Shown: in pieces, positions 24,832-34,864 of the stretch
Position numbering within the stretch: position 1 is the first letter of the stretch
Layout: every line of letters begins with the position of its first letter
DNA from: Pseudomonas urmiensis
GTDB lineage: Bacteria; Pseudomonadota; Gammaproteobacteria; Pseudomonadales; Pseudomonadaceae
DNA: 64,000 bases
Assembly: GCF_014268815.2 (NCBI RefSeq)
Contig: NZ_JABWRE020000001.1
Coordinates: 2,671,001 to 2,735,000 of the forward strand
Reading direction: 5' to 3'
Notes under the pieces: model-generated
What the model saw: the letters and a program-made list of their open reading frames with translations, nothing else
The model's database searches: none
Told to the model about the DNA's origin: nothing
Position numbers and translations under genes: made by a program

Positions 24832-24879
24832 ACAGGTGTCTCCTTGAACTGTCGCCTGCGCGGCCAAGGCGACACCTGT
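24832..24879. promoter_or_regulatory. Palindromic candidate enhancer site between the two sigma54 promoters
   Basis: ACAGGTGTC (24832-24840) and GACACCTGT (24871-24879) are perfect inverted repeats. Inside, GTCGCCT (24851-24857) and AGGCGAC (24867-24873) form another pair. The centre is about 120 bases upstream of the rightward start site and 190 from the leftward one, the usual distance for sigma54 activator sites. Confidence 0.6.
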
Positions 24880-24952
24880 AGGCGGCTAAACGCTACCAAT
24901 GGACACCCCGGGCACGCGCCAAAGCCTCAACGCAGACGCCTCGAAACGACCT

Positions 24953-24967
24953 TGGCACCACCCTTGC
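24953..24967 (+). promoter_or_regulatory. Sigma54 promoter (-24/-12) of the thiolase operon
   Basis: TGGCAC (24953-24958), CACCC, TTGC (24964-24967). Exact consensus, followed by T. The expected start site is near 24979, about 28 bases before the thiolase ATG at 25007. Confidence 0.82.
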
Positions 24968-25006
24968 TATCGACCTCGCACTCTCCATCAAGCGAGGACG
25001 CACCTC

Positions 25007-26176
25007 ATGGATTCGCCTGTTATCAGCGGCTGGTACCACTCCGCCTTCGGCAAGTTTGCCGATATCGACCCCGAGCAGATGATGGCCGACGCCGCCATCG
25101 GCGCCCTCAGCCACGCCCGCCTCGATGCCGAGCAGATCGACTCGGTGCATGTCGGCCATTTCAATGCTGGCCTGATCTACCAGGACTTCCCCTCCGCACT
25201 GTTGGCCAACCACCTGCCGGCGCTGCGCTTCACCCCTTCGGTGCGGGTGGAAAACGCCTGCTCGACAGGCTCGGCAGCGATCCATTCGGCATTGCAGGCG
25301 GTGCTCAGCGGGCAATCCCGGCATGCGCTGGTGGTGGGCTTTGAAAAGATGAACGGCCTGCCTACCGCCGAGGTCGGCAAGATCCTGCTCAAGTGCTGTT
25401 ATGCCCGCGAGGAAGCGCAGATCGAGAATGGCTTTGCCGGCGTGTTCGGCAACATCGCCCAGGCCTACTTCCAGCGCTATGGCGATCAGTCCGATGCGCT
25501 GGCCATGATCGCAGCCAAGAACCACGCCAACGGCGCGCTCAACCCCTTCGCGCACATGCGCCGCGATGTTGGCTTCGACTTCTGCCGCACCCCCTCGGAG
25601 AAAAACCCATTTGTCGCCGGCCCGCTCAAGCGCAGTGACTGCTCGCTGATCACCGATGGCGCGGCCGCGCTGGTGATCAGCCGGGTCGACGCGCTGAACG
25701 GCCAGCAACACGCCGTGGGCTTTCGCGCAGCGGTCCAGGTCAATGACTACCTACCGCTGTCGCGGCGCGACCCGACGGTTTTCGAAGGTGCGGCGCGGGC
25801 CTGGCAGCAGGCCCTGGCGCACGCCGAGCTGACGCTGGCGGACCTGTCGCTGGTGGAAACCCACGACTGCTTCACCATCGCCGAACTGCTCGAATACGAG
25901 GCCATGGGCCTGGCCGAACGCGGCCAGGGCGCGCGGATCATCGCCGAAGGCATCAGCCGCAAGGACGGCCGCCTGCCGATCAACCCTTCGGGCGGGCTCA
26001 AGTCCAAGGGCCATCCGATCGGCGCCAGTGGCGTGTCGATGCACGTGATGGCCGCCATGCAGCTGACGGGCCAGGCCGGCGACATGCAGCTGCCTCGGGC
26101 TGACCGCGCCGGGGTGTTCAACATGGGCGGCGCAGCGGTTACCAATTACGTGAGCATCCTGGAGGCCGTGCAATGA
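25007..26176 (+). CDS. Thiolase-family acyl-CoA acyltransferase (SCP2-type)
   Basis: 389 residues. The nucleophilic cysteine is in VRVENACSTGSAAIHSALQA (about residue 86). The C-terminal half carries ETHDCFTIAELLEYE and the catalytic NPSGGLKSKGHPIGASG. The HDCF and KSKGHP forms are typical of SCP2-type thiolases that cleave branched or substituted 3-oxoacyl-CoA. Such thiolases often need a DUF35 OB-fold partner, which is absent here. ATG 25007 is chosen for GAGGA just upstream. First gene of the rightward operon; overlaps the next by ATGA. Confidence 0.92.
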   Translation: MDSPVISGWYHSAFGKFADIDPEQMMADAAIGALSHARLDAEQIDSVHVGHFNAGLIYQDFPSALLANHLPALRFTPSVRVENACSTGSAAIHSALQAVLSGQSRHALVVGFEKMNGLPTAEVGKILLKCCYAREEAQIENGFAGVFGNIAQAYFQRYGDQSDALAMIAAKNHANGALNPFAHMRRDVGFDFCRTPSEKNPFVAGPLKRSDCSLITDGAAALVISRVDALNGQQHAVGFRAAVQVNDYLPLSRRDPTVFEGAARAWQQALAHAELTLADLSLVETHDCFTIAELLEYEAMGLAERGQGARIIAEGISRKDGRLPINPSGGLKSKGHPIGASGVSMHVMAAMQLTGQAGDMQLPRADRAGVFNMGGAAVTNYVSILEAVQ

Positions 26177-27756
26177 TCAGCGGTATCGACAATGTGATGA
26201 ACCTGGGCGAATTGCTTGCCCAGATCGCCCGCCGCTTGCCCGACGCGCCTGGCTTCATCCGTGCAGGGCAAAGCTACAGCTGGCGCCAGTTGCTGACCCG
26301 GGTCGACAGCGTTGCCGCGGCATTGCGCGCGCGCGGGCTGCGCAAGGGTGATCGCCTGCTGGTGCATTCGCGCAACAACCTGCAGTTGTTCGAGAGCGCC
26401 TGGGTGGCGTTTCGCCTAGGCATGGTCTGGGTGCCCACCAACGTGCGCATCACCCCGCCTGAGGCGGCCTACCTGGGCAGCTCAAGTGGCGCGGTGGCGA
26501 TGCTCTACGACGAAGGCATGGCGCATTACGTCGACGCCGTAGGCGCTGCCTCCCCTGCCCTGCAACAGGTCATCGCCATCGGCGCGCCGCGTACAGGCGA
26601 GCTGAGCTATGACGCGCTGCTCGATGAGGGCGCCGCGCTGCAAGCGGATTTCCGCCCAGCCGAAGTGACTTATCACGACCCGCTGTGGTTCTTCTATACC
26701 TCCGGCACCACCGGCCACCCCAAGGCCGGAGTGCTGACCCACGGGCAAATGGCCTTCGTGATCAACAACCACCTGGCCGACCTGATGCCTGGGCTGAACG
26801 CACAATCGCGCTCGCTGGTGCTCGCACCGCTGTCCCACGGCGCTGGCATCCACGCGCTGATCAACGTCGCCCGCGGCGCCGCCTGCGTGCTGCCCGCCAG
26901 TGACCGACTCGACTGCGACGAGGCCTGGCGCCTGGTCCAGGAGCACCGGATAGATAACCTGTTCACCGTGCCGACCATCGTCAAGATGCTCACCGAAGAC
27001 CCGGCCGTCGAGCGCTACGACCACAGCAGCCTGCGCTATGTGATCTATGCAGGCGCGCCGATGTACCGCGCCGATCAGTGCCACGCCCTGCGTACCCTGG
27101 GCAAGGTGCTGGTGCAGTACTACGGCCTGGGCGAGGTCACCGGCAACATCACCGTGCTACCTGCCGACTGCCACGACGCCGAGGACGGGCCGCAGGCCAA
27201 AGTCGGCTCTTGCGGCTACCCGCGCACCGGCATGCAGGTGGCGATCCTCGATGAGCACGGCAATCAACTGCCCACCGGCAGCGATGGAGAAATCTGCGTG
27301 CGCGGCCCGGCGGTGTTTGCCGGCTACTACAACAACCCCGAGGCCAACGCGGCGTGCTTTCGTTTTGGCTGGTTCCACACCGGCGACCTCGGCCACCTCG
27401 ACGAGCAGGGCTACCTGTTCATCACCGGCCGCGCTTCGGACATGTACATCTCCGGCGGCTCCAACGTTTACCCGCGGGAGATCGAAGAGGCCCTACTCAC
27501 CCATCCGGCGGTCAACGAAGTTGCCGTGCTCGGGCTACCTGACGAGAAATGGGGTGAATGTGGCTGTGCGGTGATCGTGGTCACAGCCGAGGTCAGCGAC
27601 GAGCAGCTGCTGGCTCATTTGCAGCCGCGCCTGGCCCGCTACAAATGGCCCAAGCGCTTCGTGCGCTGGTCGCAAATGCCCAAGTCGGGCTACGGCAAGA
27701 TCGTCAAGAAGCAGATCCGCGCCCTGCTCGAAGCCAGCGAGGAGCCTGCCCTATGA
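26173..27756 (+). CDS. AMP-forming acyl-CoA synthetase
   Basis: 527 residues of the ANL superfamily: P-loop FYTSGTTGHPKAGVLTHGQM (about residues 173-192), YYGLGEVTGNI, the adenylate-binding GWFHTGDLGHLDEQGYLFITGR, and C-terminal YPREIEEAL and GKIVKKQIR with the catalytic lysine. It activates a carboxylic acid to its CoA ester in two steps. Translational overlap with the thiolase implies it primes the same substrate. The chain type cannot be read from the sequence. Confidence 0.95.
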   Translation: MISGIDNVMNLGELLAQIARRLPDAPGFIRAGQSYSWRQLLTRVDSVAAALRARGLRKGDRLLVHSRNNLQLFESAWVAFRLGMVWVPTNVRITPPEAAYLGSSSGAVAMLYDEGMAHYVDAVGAASPALQQVIAIGAPRTGELSYDALLDEGAALQADFRPAEVTYHDPLWFFYTSGTTGHPKAGVLTHGQMAFVINNHLADLMPGLNAQSRSLVLAPLSHGAGIHALINVARGAACVLPASDRLDCDEAWRLVQEHRIDNLFTVPTIVKMLTEDPAVERYDHSSLRYVIYAGAPMYRADQCHALRTLGKVLVQYYGLGEVTGNITVLPADCHDAEDGPQAKVGSCGYPRTGMQVAILDEHGNQLPTGSDGEICVRGPAVFAGYYNNPEANAACFRFGWFHTGDLGHLDEQGYLFITGRASDMYISGGSNVYPREIEEALLTHPAVNEVAVLGLPDEKWGECGCAVIVVTAEVSDEQLLAHLQPRLARYKWPKRFVRWSQMPKSGYGKIVKKQIRALLEASEEPAL

Positions 27757-28304
27757 CCCCGCATTTCGAACAGCGCGCCGGGGTGCGCGTGTTCATTCAT
27801 GGCGGCGAGCCACAACAGCCGCGCCTGCTGGACTGCGAAGTGCCAGCCAGCGAGGAGTTGCGTGTGGTCCTGCCGCTGGCCTGCAATGTCGCCGAGGGCC
27901 TGCTCAAGGTGCTCGAGGGCCGTCGCTATGGCAGCGCGGTCGGGCGCATCCTGTGTGGCGGTGCGGCGCACCTGAGTTATCACCGCATGGTCACCACCCA
28001 AGACCAACAGCGGCCCTACGACTATGGCCAAGCGGTGGTCCTCGATGGCTACATCACCTTCGTCAGCGGCGCGCTGACGGTCGGCCGCGACGCCGCTGGA
28101 GCACCGCTGCTGCACTGCCACGCAGGCTTTCTCGACCGCGATGGCCAGCAGCATGGCGGCCACCTGGTGCTCGACCGGCTGATCGTCGGCAGCGAACCGC
28201 TGGTGCTGCGCTTGTGCCTGTTCGATCAGGTCGCCTATCAGGTCCAGCCCGACGCTGAAACCCACTTCAACCTGCTCCATCCGGTGTTCCAGGAGGCGTC
28301 ATGA
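27753..28304 (+). CDS. DUF296 (PCC/PPC-domain) protein A
   Basis: 183 residues. The fold is that of the prokaryotic PCC/DUF296 domain: ELRVVLPLACNVAEGLLKVL, a beta core, and LLHCHAGFLDRDGQQHGGHL. The H-C-H and H-G-G-H histidines resemble the metal site seen in some bacterial members. The family lacks the plant AT-hook here, so DNA binding is not implied. It overlaps the synthetase by ATGA and protein B by four bases. Function unknown; the position suggests a subunit or partner in the CoA pathway. Confidence 0.8.
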   Translation: MTPHFEQRAGVRVFIHGGEPQQPRLLDCEVPASEELRVVLPLACNVAEGLLKVLEGRRYGSAVGRILCGGAAHLSYHRMVTTQDQQRPYDYGQAVVLDGYITFVSGALTVGRDAAGAPLLHCHAGFLDRDGQQHGGHLVLDRLIVGSEPLVLRLCLFDQVAYQVQPDAETHFNLLHPVFQEAS

Positions 28305-28699
28305 ACCTTGCAGCAACCCAGGCTGAATCCCAGGTACAAAGCGGCCGCCTGGGCCGCTTGGTGGTGGCCCGGCTCAAGCCCAACGAAGACATCATCGACA
28401 GCGCCGAGGCGCTCTGTGCCAGCCACGGCATCAGCCTGGCGGTAGTGCGCGGCGGGCTGGGCAGCCTGATCGACGCCGAGCTGCACTACCTGGGCCGCAG
28501 TGGCATGCAGGACATCCACGTGCCGGGGCCTGGGGTGGAGATTCTCAGCCTCAGCGGTGAGATCGCCCTGGGCGAAAGCCGCCTGCAAGCGGTGGTGGCC
28601 GACGCCGACGGCAATATCTTCGCCGGCAGGCTGCAACGTGGCCGCAACCTGTCGTTCATCACCATCGAGCTGACCTTGCAGGAATGGCTGCCTGATTGA
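28301..28699 (+). CDS. DUF296 (PCC/PPC-domain) protein B
   Basis: 132 residues, a compact DUF296 domain: RLGRLVVARLKPNEDIIDSA, SLAVVRGGLGSLIDAELHYL, VEILSLSGEIALGESRLQAV, ADADGNIFAGRLQRG. The histidines present in protein A are replaced here (VVADADGNIFAGRL), so A could hold a metal and B not. The members of this family form trimers; a mixed A/B assembly is a reasonable inference from the overlap of the two genes. Confidence 0.85.
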   Translation: MNLAATQAESQVQSGRLGRLVVARLKPNEDIIDSAEALCASHGISLAVVRGGLGSLIDAELHYLGRSGMQDIHVPGPGVEILSLSGEIALGESRLQAVVADADGNIFAGRLQRGRNLSFITIELTLQEWLPD

Positions 28700-28792
28700 G
28701 CCAGACCAAGCCCCCAGTTTCACCCGGGTGTGAGCGCGCCCGGCCCACTTGCGCCTGTGTTCTGGGCGCCTCCCTGCATCAGGAAAACAACA

Positions 28793-30121
28793 ATGACAAC
28801 AAAGCCCTTCATGCACCTTTCCCTGCTGACCGCCACCAGCGCCCTGCTGGTTCCCGCCGCCCAAGCGGACTTCATCGGCGACAGCAAGGCCACGCTGACG
28901 TTGCGCAACTACTACTTCAACAACGATTTCCGTGACCGCCCAGGCGCCGCCGGGCAGAGCAAGACCGCCGAATGGGCGCAAGGTTTTCTGCTCGACTACA
29001 AGTCTGGCTTTACCGACGGTACCGTCGGCTTTGGTGTCGATGCACTGGGCTTGCTGGGGGTACGCCTGGATGGCGGCGCGGGTAATCATCGCGGCAGCTC
29101 GATGATTCCGGACGACAGCGATGGCAGCGCCGTGGACGAATGGAGCCGGCTGGGAGTGACCGGCAAGCTGCGTTTTTCCAAGACCGAGGCGCGCTATGGC
29201 ACCTTGCAGCCGAAGCTGCCGATCCTGGTGGCCAACGATGGCCGGGTATTACCGCAGACCTTCGAAGGCGGGATGATCACCTCGCAAGAGCTCGATGGCC
29301 TGACGTTGACGGGCGGACGCCTTGAGCACACCACTGGGCGCGGCTCGACCAATCGCTCCGGGCTGGCGGTGGCCGGTGGCACCCAGCAGAGCAACCAGTT
29401 CCTGTTTGCCGGCGCCGATTACCAGCTGACCAAGGCGCTCAAGCTGCAGTACTACGCCGCCCAGCTGGAAGACTACTACGTGCAGCACTTTGGCGGCCTG
29501 GTGCATGTCTGGGCGCTGGCGGACAACCAGTCACTGACCACCGACCTGCGTTACTTCAAGACCGATGCCGATGGCCGCAACGACTCAGCGGCCGGCCGCG
29601 CCGATGGCTATCAGGTGAGCGGGCTGGCCGACACCCCGGGCAAAATCGACAACGACACCTGGAGCGCCATGTTCACCTATGCCCTGGGTGGGCACTCAGT
29701 GTTGCTTGGCCATCAACGGGTTTCCGACAGTGGCAACTTCGTCCAGCTCAACCAGGGCAATACCGGTGAGGGCGCGGCAGGGTCGAGCATCTACCTGTTC
29801 ACCGACCGCCTGGTAACCAGCTTCACCCGTGCCGGTGAGCGCACCACGTTTGGCCAGTATGGCTATAACTTCGCCGCGCTCGGCGTACCGGGGCTGGTGG
29901 CTTCGGTGACGTATTTGAAGGGGACCAACATCCGCATGGCCGCAGGCGGCGATGAGAAAGAGTGGGAACGGGACATTGCCCTGGATTACGTGGTGCAAGG
30001 CGGGACATTCAAGGGGCTGGCGTTCAGCTGGCGCAATGGGATGCTGCGCAGTGGCGTGCCCAGCGAGTGGAATCAGGACCAGAACCGGCTGATGGTCAGC
30101 TACTCGCTGCCGCTGTTCTGA
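28793..30121 (+). CDS. OprD-family outer-membrane porin
   Basis: 442 residues with a signal peptide (MTTKPFMHLSLLTATSALLV, cut after AQA). The mature part is an 18-stranded OprD-type barrel: DFIGDSKATLTLRNYYFNND at the start, alternating aromatic strands, and a C-terminal MVSYSLPLF ending in Phe for BamA recognition. OprD/Opd porins pass specific organic acids, so it is the outer-membrane entry for the island's substrate. It begins 93 bases after the DUF296 gene with a weak ribosome site (AGGAAAAC). Confidence 0.95.
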   Translation: MTTKPFMHLSLLTATSALLVPAAQADFIGDSKATLTLRNYYFNNDFRDRPGAAGQSKTAEWAQGFLLDYKSGFTDGTVGFGVDALGLLGVRLDGGAGNHRGSSMIPDDSDGSAVDEWSRLGVTGKLRFSKTEARYGTLQPKLPILVANDGRVLPQTFEGGMITSQELDGLTLTGGRLEHTTGRGSTNRSGLAVAGGTQQSNQFLFAGADYQLTKALKLQYYAAQLEDYYVQHFGGLVHVWALADNQSLTTDLRYFKTDADGRNDSAAGRADGYQVSGLADTPGKIDNDTWSAMFTYALGGHSVLLGHQRVSDSGNFVQLNQGNTGEGAAGSSIYLFTDRLVTSFTRAGERTTFGQYGYNFAALGVPGLVASVTYLKGTNIRMAAGGDEKEWERDIALDYVVQGGTFKGLAFSWRNGMLRSGVPSEWNQDQNRLMVSYSLPLF

Positions 30122-30133
30122 CCCCATAACATC

Positions 30134-30223
30134 ACGTGGGAGCGGGCTTGCCCCGCGATAGCGCCAGATCAGGCAACGATGTCGCTGGTTCTGAAGCTAT
30201 CGCGGGGCAAGCCCGCTCCCACG
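30134..30223. repeat. Inverted REP pair in duplicated unit A
   Basis: CGTGGGAGCGGGCTTGCCCC (from 30134) and its inverse ATCGCGGGGCAAGCCCGCTC (from 30199), about 35 bases apart. Confidence 0.85.
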
Positions 30224-30231
30224 ATGTTTCA

Positions 30232-30348
30232 GACCTGCTGCGAGCCTTCAAACCACGCTAGCTTCTCGCGCAACTGCACCACTTCGCCAACAATCACCAA
30301 GGTCGGCGCATGCACTTCGTGACGCGCCACCGCCTCCGACAAATCTGC
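30232..30348 (-). pseudogene. Duplicated 3' fragment of cysG
   Basis: It encodes the same last 33 or so residues as CysG ([20 protein letters not shown]...EGSQQV), including the stop codon, but is cut off from any start and joined upstream to REP sequence. It arose from the local tandem duplication and has no independent function. Confidence 0.85.
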
Positions 30349-30363
30349 CTGACCCCATAAACA

Positions 30364-30452
30364 CGTGGGAGCGGGCTTGCCCCGCGATAGCTCCAGGTCA
30401 GGCAACGATGTCGCTCGTTCTGAAGCTATCTCGGGGCAAGCCCGCTCCCCCG
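30364..30452. repeat. Inverted REP pair in duplicated unit B
   Basis: CGTGGGAGCGGGCTTGCCCC (from 30364) and TCTCGGGGCAAGCCCGCTCC (from 30429), the second with changes (TCTCGGGG and CCCCCG), so it has drifted from the unit A copy. Confidence 0.85.
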
Positions 30453-30457
30453 ATGTT

Positions 30458-31849
30458 TCAGACCTGCTGCGAGCCTTCAAACCACGCTAGCTTCTCGCGC
30501 AACTGCACCACTTCGCCAACAATCACCAAGGTCGGCGCATGCACTTCGTGACGCGCCACCAGCTCTGGCAAATCTGCCAGGGTGCCGGTGAACACCCGCT
30601 GATTGCGCGTGGTGCCCTGCTGGATCAGCGCCGCTGGGGTGCTGGCAGCGCGGCCATGGCGGATCAGTTCGGCGCAAATGGTCGGCAGGCCAACCAAGCC
30701 CATGTAGAACACCAAGGTCTGCGCCGGCGCCACCAGGTCATCCCACGGCAGGTTGCTGGTGCCATCCTTCAGGTGCCCGGTGACGAAGCGCACCGACTGG
30801 GCATAGTCGCGGTGAGTCAGTGGAATTCCGCCATAGGCAGAGCATCCACTGGCCGCGGTAATCCCTGGCACCACCTGGAACGGGATGCCCTGCTCGGCCA
30901 GCTCTTCGATCTCTTCGCCACCGCGGCCGAAGATGAACGGATCACCGCCCTTCAAACGCAGCACACGCTTGCCCTGCTTGGCCAGGTCGACCAGCAGCTG
31001 GTTGATCTTTTCCTGCGGCACAGCATGATCGGCGCGGCGCTTGCCGACATAGATGCGCTCGGCGTCACGCCGGCACATCTCGATGATCGCCGGTGCCACC
31101 AAACGGTCGTACAACACCACGTCCGCCTGCTGCATCAGGCGCAAGGCGCGGAAGGTCAGCAGGTCCGGATCACCGGGGCCGGCGCCGACCAGATACACCT
31201 CACCGCCCTGCTGCATCGGCGCGCCATCGACCATCGCCTGCAACAAGCGCTCAGCTTCGGCGCCCTGCCCGGCCAATTGGCGCTCGGCAATCGGCCCTTG
31301 GAATACTGTCTCCCAGAAGCCGCGACGCTGATTGACGTCCGGGTACAGTGACTTGACCTTGTGCCGAAAGCGCGCGGCCAAACCGGCCAACTCGCCATAC
31401 GCCGAAGGAATCCAGGCTTCCAGCTTGGCCCGGATCAAGCGGGCCAGCACCGGCGCATCGCCACCGCTGGACACCGCCACCACCAGGGGCGAACGGTCGA
31501 CGATTGCGGGGAAGATCACCGTGCACAAGGCCGGTGCATCCACCACATTGACTGGCAGGCTGCGGGCCTGGGCCTCGGCCGAAACCTGCGCATTGAGCGC
31601 AGGGTCGTCGGTGGCGGCGATCACCAGCCGGCAACCGTCCAGGTCGGCGACCTGATAGCCACGCACACGGACGTCACCGCCACCCTCGCGGGCCAAGGCG
31701 GCAAGCTCACCGTCGACTTCAGGCGCGACCACCCGCAACGCGGCGCCGGCATCGGCCAGCAGGCGCGCTTTGCGCAAGGCAATCTCGCCACCGCCGACGA
31801 CCAGCACGCGGCCGCCCTGCAGCTTGTGGAACAGCGGCAGGTAATCCAT
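30458..31849 (-). CDS. cysG: Siroheme synthase CysG (dehydrogenase, ferrochelatase and methyltransferase)
   Basis: 463 residues. The N-terminal third is a Rossmann precorrin-2 dehydrogenase/ferrochelatase ([22 protein letters not shown], with Ser in [21 protein letters not shown]). The C-terminal part is uroporphyrinogen-III methyltransferase ([55 protein letters not shown]). It turns uroporphyrinogen III into siroheme for sulfite and nitrite reductases. It directly abuts serS. Its last codons and stop are duplicated downstream. Confidence 0.97.
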   Translation of the reverse strand: MDYLPLFHKLQGGRVLVVGGGEIALRKARLLADAGAALRVVAPEVDGELAALAREGGGDVRVRGYQVADLDGCRLVIAATDDPALNAQVSAEAQARSLPVNVVDAPALCTVIFPAIVDRSPLVVAVSSGGDAPVLARLIRAKLEAWIPSAYGELAGLAARFRHKVKSLYPDVNQRRGFWETVFQGPIAERQLAGQGAEAERLLQAMVDGAPMQQGGEVYLVGAGPGDPDLLTFRALRLMQQADVVLYDRLVAPAIIEMCRRDAERIYVGKRRADHAVPQEKINQLLVDLAKQGKRVLRLKGGDPFIFGRGGEEIEELAEQGIPFQVVPGITAASGCSAYGGIPLTHRDYAQSVRFVTGHLKDGTSNLPWDDLVAPAQTLVFYMGLVGLPTICAELIRHGRAASTPAALIQQGTTRNQRVFTGTLADLPELVARHEVHAPTLVIVGEVVQLREKLAWFEGSQQV

Positions 31850-33142
<1,293 letters not shown>

Positions 33143-33155
33143 TTATGTGTGTGGT

Positions 33156-33530
33156 TCAGAATTTGGTTAAAGACAGGCCGGCCCAGGTCGCGAGCAGCCC
33201 GCCAAACACGCTAATACCGGTATAGCCCAGGGCGAGCGGTATCTGCCCGTTTTCCAACAGGCGCACGGTATCCAGCGAAAAAGAAGAAAAGGTCGTCAGG
33301 CCGCCGAGAAAGCCGACGATCAGCCCGGCGCGCAGCTCGACCGGCACCAAGGGCTTGTGCAGAAACAGGCCGTAGAGCAGGCCGATCAGCAGGCAGCCAA
33401 TCAGGTTGACCGCCAGCGTACCGAGATAGAAGTGCCGTGGCCAGTTGGCGCTGACCCAGTTGCTGGTGGCAAAGCGCAGCAGCGTACCGGCCACGCCGCC
33501 CGCGCTGACTGCGGCTATCAGGGCAATCAT
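33156..33530 (-). CDS. crcB: Fluoride ion exporter CrcB (Fluc)
   Basis: 124 residues, four hydrophobic segments, with the Fluc motifs [31 protein letters not shown] (pore Asn) and [17 protein letters not shown] (central sodium site and Phe box). It works as a dual-topology dimer. It overlaps rarA by four bases; there is no fluoride riboswitch because the start lies inside the upstream gene. Confidence 0.95.
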   Translation of the reverse strand: MIALIAAVSAGGVAGTLLRFATSNWVSANWPRHFYLGTLAVNLIGCLLIGLLYGLFLHKPLVPVELRAGLIVGFLGGLTTFSSFSLDTVRLLENGQIPLALGYTGISVFGGLLATWAGLSLTKF

Positions 33531-34852
33531 GGTTTTCTCCGCTGACGGGGGCTGAGGCGGTCGAGCTCGGCCAGGTGGCGCAGCTTCTCGCCGATTTTCA
33601 ACTCCAGGCCACGCGGCACCGGCTGATAATAGGCGCGCGGTTCAAGGGCTTCGGGGAAGTAGTCTTCGCCTGCGGCGTAGGCGTCCGGCTCATCGTGGGC
33701 GTAACGGTATTCTTCGCCATAGCCCAGCTGCTTCATCAGCTGGGTCGGGGCGTTGCGCAGGTGCAGCGGCACTTCCAGCGAACCGTGCTCGGCCGCCTCG
33801 CGCAGGGCGGTCTTGAAGCCGACGTAGACTGCGTTGCTCTTCGGCGCACAGGCGATGTAGGTGATGGCCTGGGCCACTGCCAATTCGCCCTCGGGGCTGC
33901 CCAGGCGCTCTTGCACATCCCACGCAGCCAGGCACAGGCTCAGCGCGCGCGGGTCGGCGTTGCCGATGTCTTCGCTGGCCATGCGCACCACGCGGCGGGC
34001 GATGTACAGCGGATCGCAGCCGCCGTCGAGCATGCGCGCGAACCAATACAGCGCGCCGTCGGGGTTGGAGCCGCGTACCGACTTGTGCAACGCCGAGATC
34101 TGGTCGTAGAACGCCTCGCCACCTTTGTCGAAACGTCGCCGGCTGTCACCGAGCAGGCTTTGCAACAACTCGACGCCGATCTCGCTCCCGTCTTCGGCCA
34201 GGTCAGAGGCGTTCTCGAGGAAATTGAGCATGCGCCGGCCATCGCCATCGGCGGCGGCCATGAGCATCTTGAAGGCCTCATCGCCCACCGTCAGCTGACG
34301 CTTGCCCAGCCCACGCTCCTCGTTCAGGGCGCGGTCGACCAGCTTGCGCAGCGCTTGTTCATCGAGGCTCTTGAGCACATACACCCGCGCCCGCGAAAGC
34401 AAGGCGTTGTTCAGCTCGAACGACGGGTTCTCGGTGGTGGCGCCAATGAAGATCAGCGTGCCATCTTCGACAAACGGCAGGAACGCATCCTGCTGAGACT
34501 TGTTGAAGCGGTGCACTTCATCGACGAACAAAATGGTCCGCCGGCCATACTGGGCGGCCTGCTGCTTGGCCACCTCGACCGCCTGGCGAATCTCCTTGAC
34601 CCCAGCCAGCACCGCCGAGACGGTCTCGAAGTGGGCGTCACAGAACTGCGCCAGCAGCCGCGCCAGGGTGGTCTTGCCCACCCCAGGCGGGCCCCAGAAG
34701 ATCATCGAGTGCAGCGCACCCTGCTCCAGCGCCTCACGCAGCGGCTTGCCGCGGGCCAGCAGGTGCTCCTGGCCGACGTACTCGTCCAGGTTGGACGGAC
34801 GCAGACGAGCGGCCAGGGGCTGGGCGACGGGTTCGCTTCGAAACAGGTCCAT
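33527..34852 (-). CDS. rarA: Replication-associated recombination protein RarA (MgsA)
   Basis: 441 residues, AAA+ clamp-loader-like ATPase: N-terminal [20 protein letters not shown], Walker [16 protein letters not shown], Walker [19 protein letters not shown], sensor [18 protein letters not shown], and the C-terminal tetramerisation domain ([22 protein letters not shown]). It acts at stalled replication forks. Position next to lolA and ftsK is conserved in gammaproteobacteria. Confidence 0.96.
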   Translation of the reverse strand: MDLFRSEPVAQPLAARLRPSNLDEYVGQEHLLARGKPLREALEQGALHSMIFWGPPGVGKTTLARLLAQFCDAHFETVSAVLAGVKEIRQAVEVAKQQAAQYGRRTILFVDEVHRFNKSQQDAFLPFVEDGTLIFIGATTENPSFELNNALLSRARVYVLKSLDEQALRKLVDRALNEERGLGKRQLTVGDEAFKMLMAAADGDGRRMLNFLENASDLAEDGSEIGVELLQSLLGDSRRRFDKGGEAFYDQISALHKSVRGSNPDGALYWFARMLDGGCDPLYIARRVVRMASEDIGNADPRALSLCLAAWDVQERLGSPEGELAVAQAITYIACAPKSNAVYVGFKTALREAAEHGSLEVPLHLRNAPTQLMKQLGYGEEYRYAHDEPDAYAAGEDYFPEALEPRAYYQPVPRGLELKIGEKLRHLAELDRLSPRQRRKP

Positions 34853-34864
34853 GACGCTCTCTGG

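Larger units (their letters stand above)
30118..30578. repeat. Tandem duplication of about 230 bp: REP pair and cysG 3' end
   Basis: Unit A (30118-30348) and unit B (30349-30578) align along their length: CTGACCCCATAA, a REP, GGCAACGATGTCGCT, an inverted REP, CAGACCTGCTGCGAGCCTTC and about 100 bases of cysG coding sequence to GACGCGCCACC, then AAATCTGCC. Unit B contains the real cysG end; unit A is a dead copy. They differ by scattered substitutions and a 2-base indel, so the duplication is not brand-new. Confidence 0.88.

Noticed and set aside
27753-28699. DUF296 proteins as AT-hook DNA-binding regulators
   Set aside because: The AT-hook of the plant proteins is absent and the genes sit inside an enzyme operon.
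30229-30480. 83-codon leftward frame as a separate gene
   Set aside because: It is the duplicated tail of cysG joined to REP sequence, so it is a fragment and not a gene.
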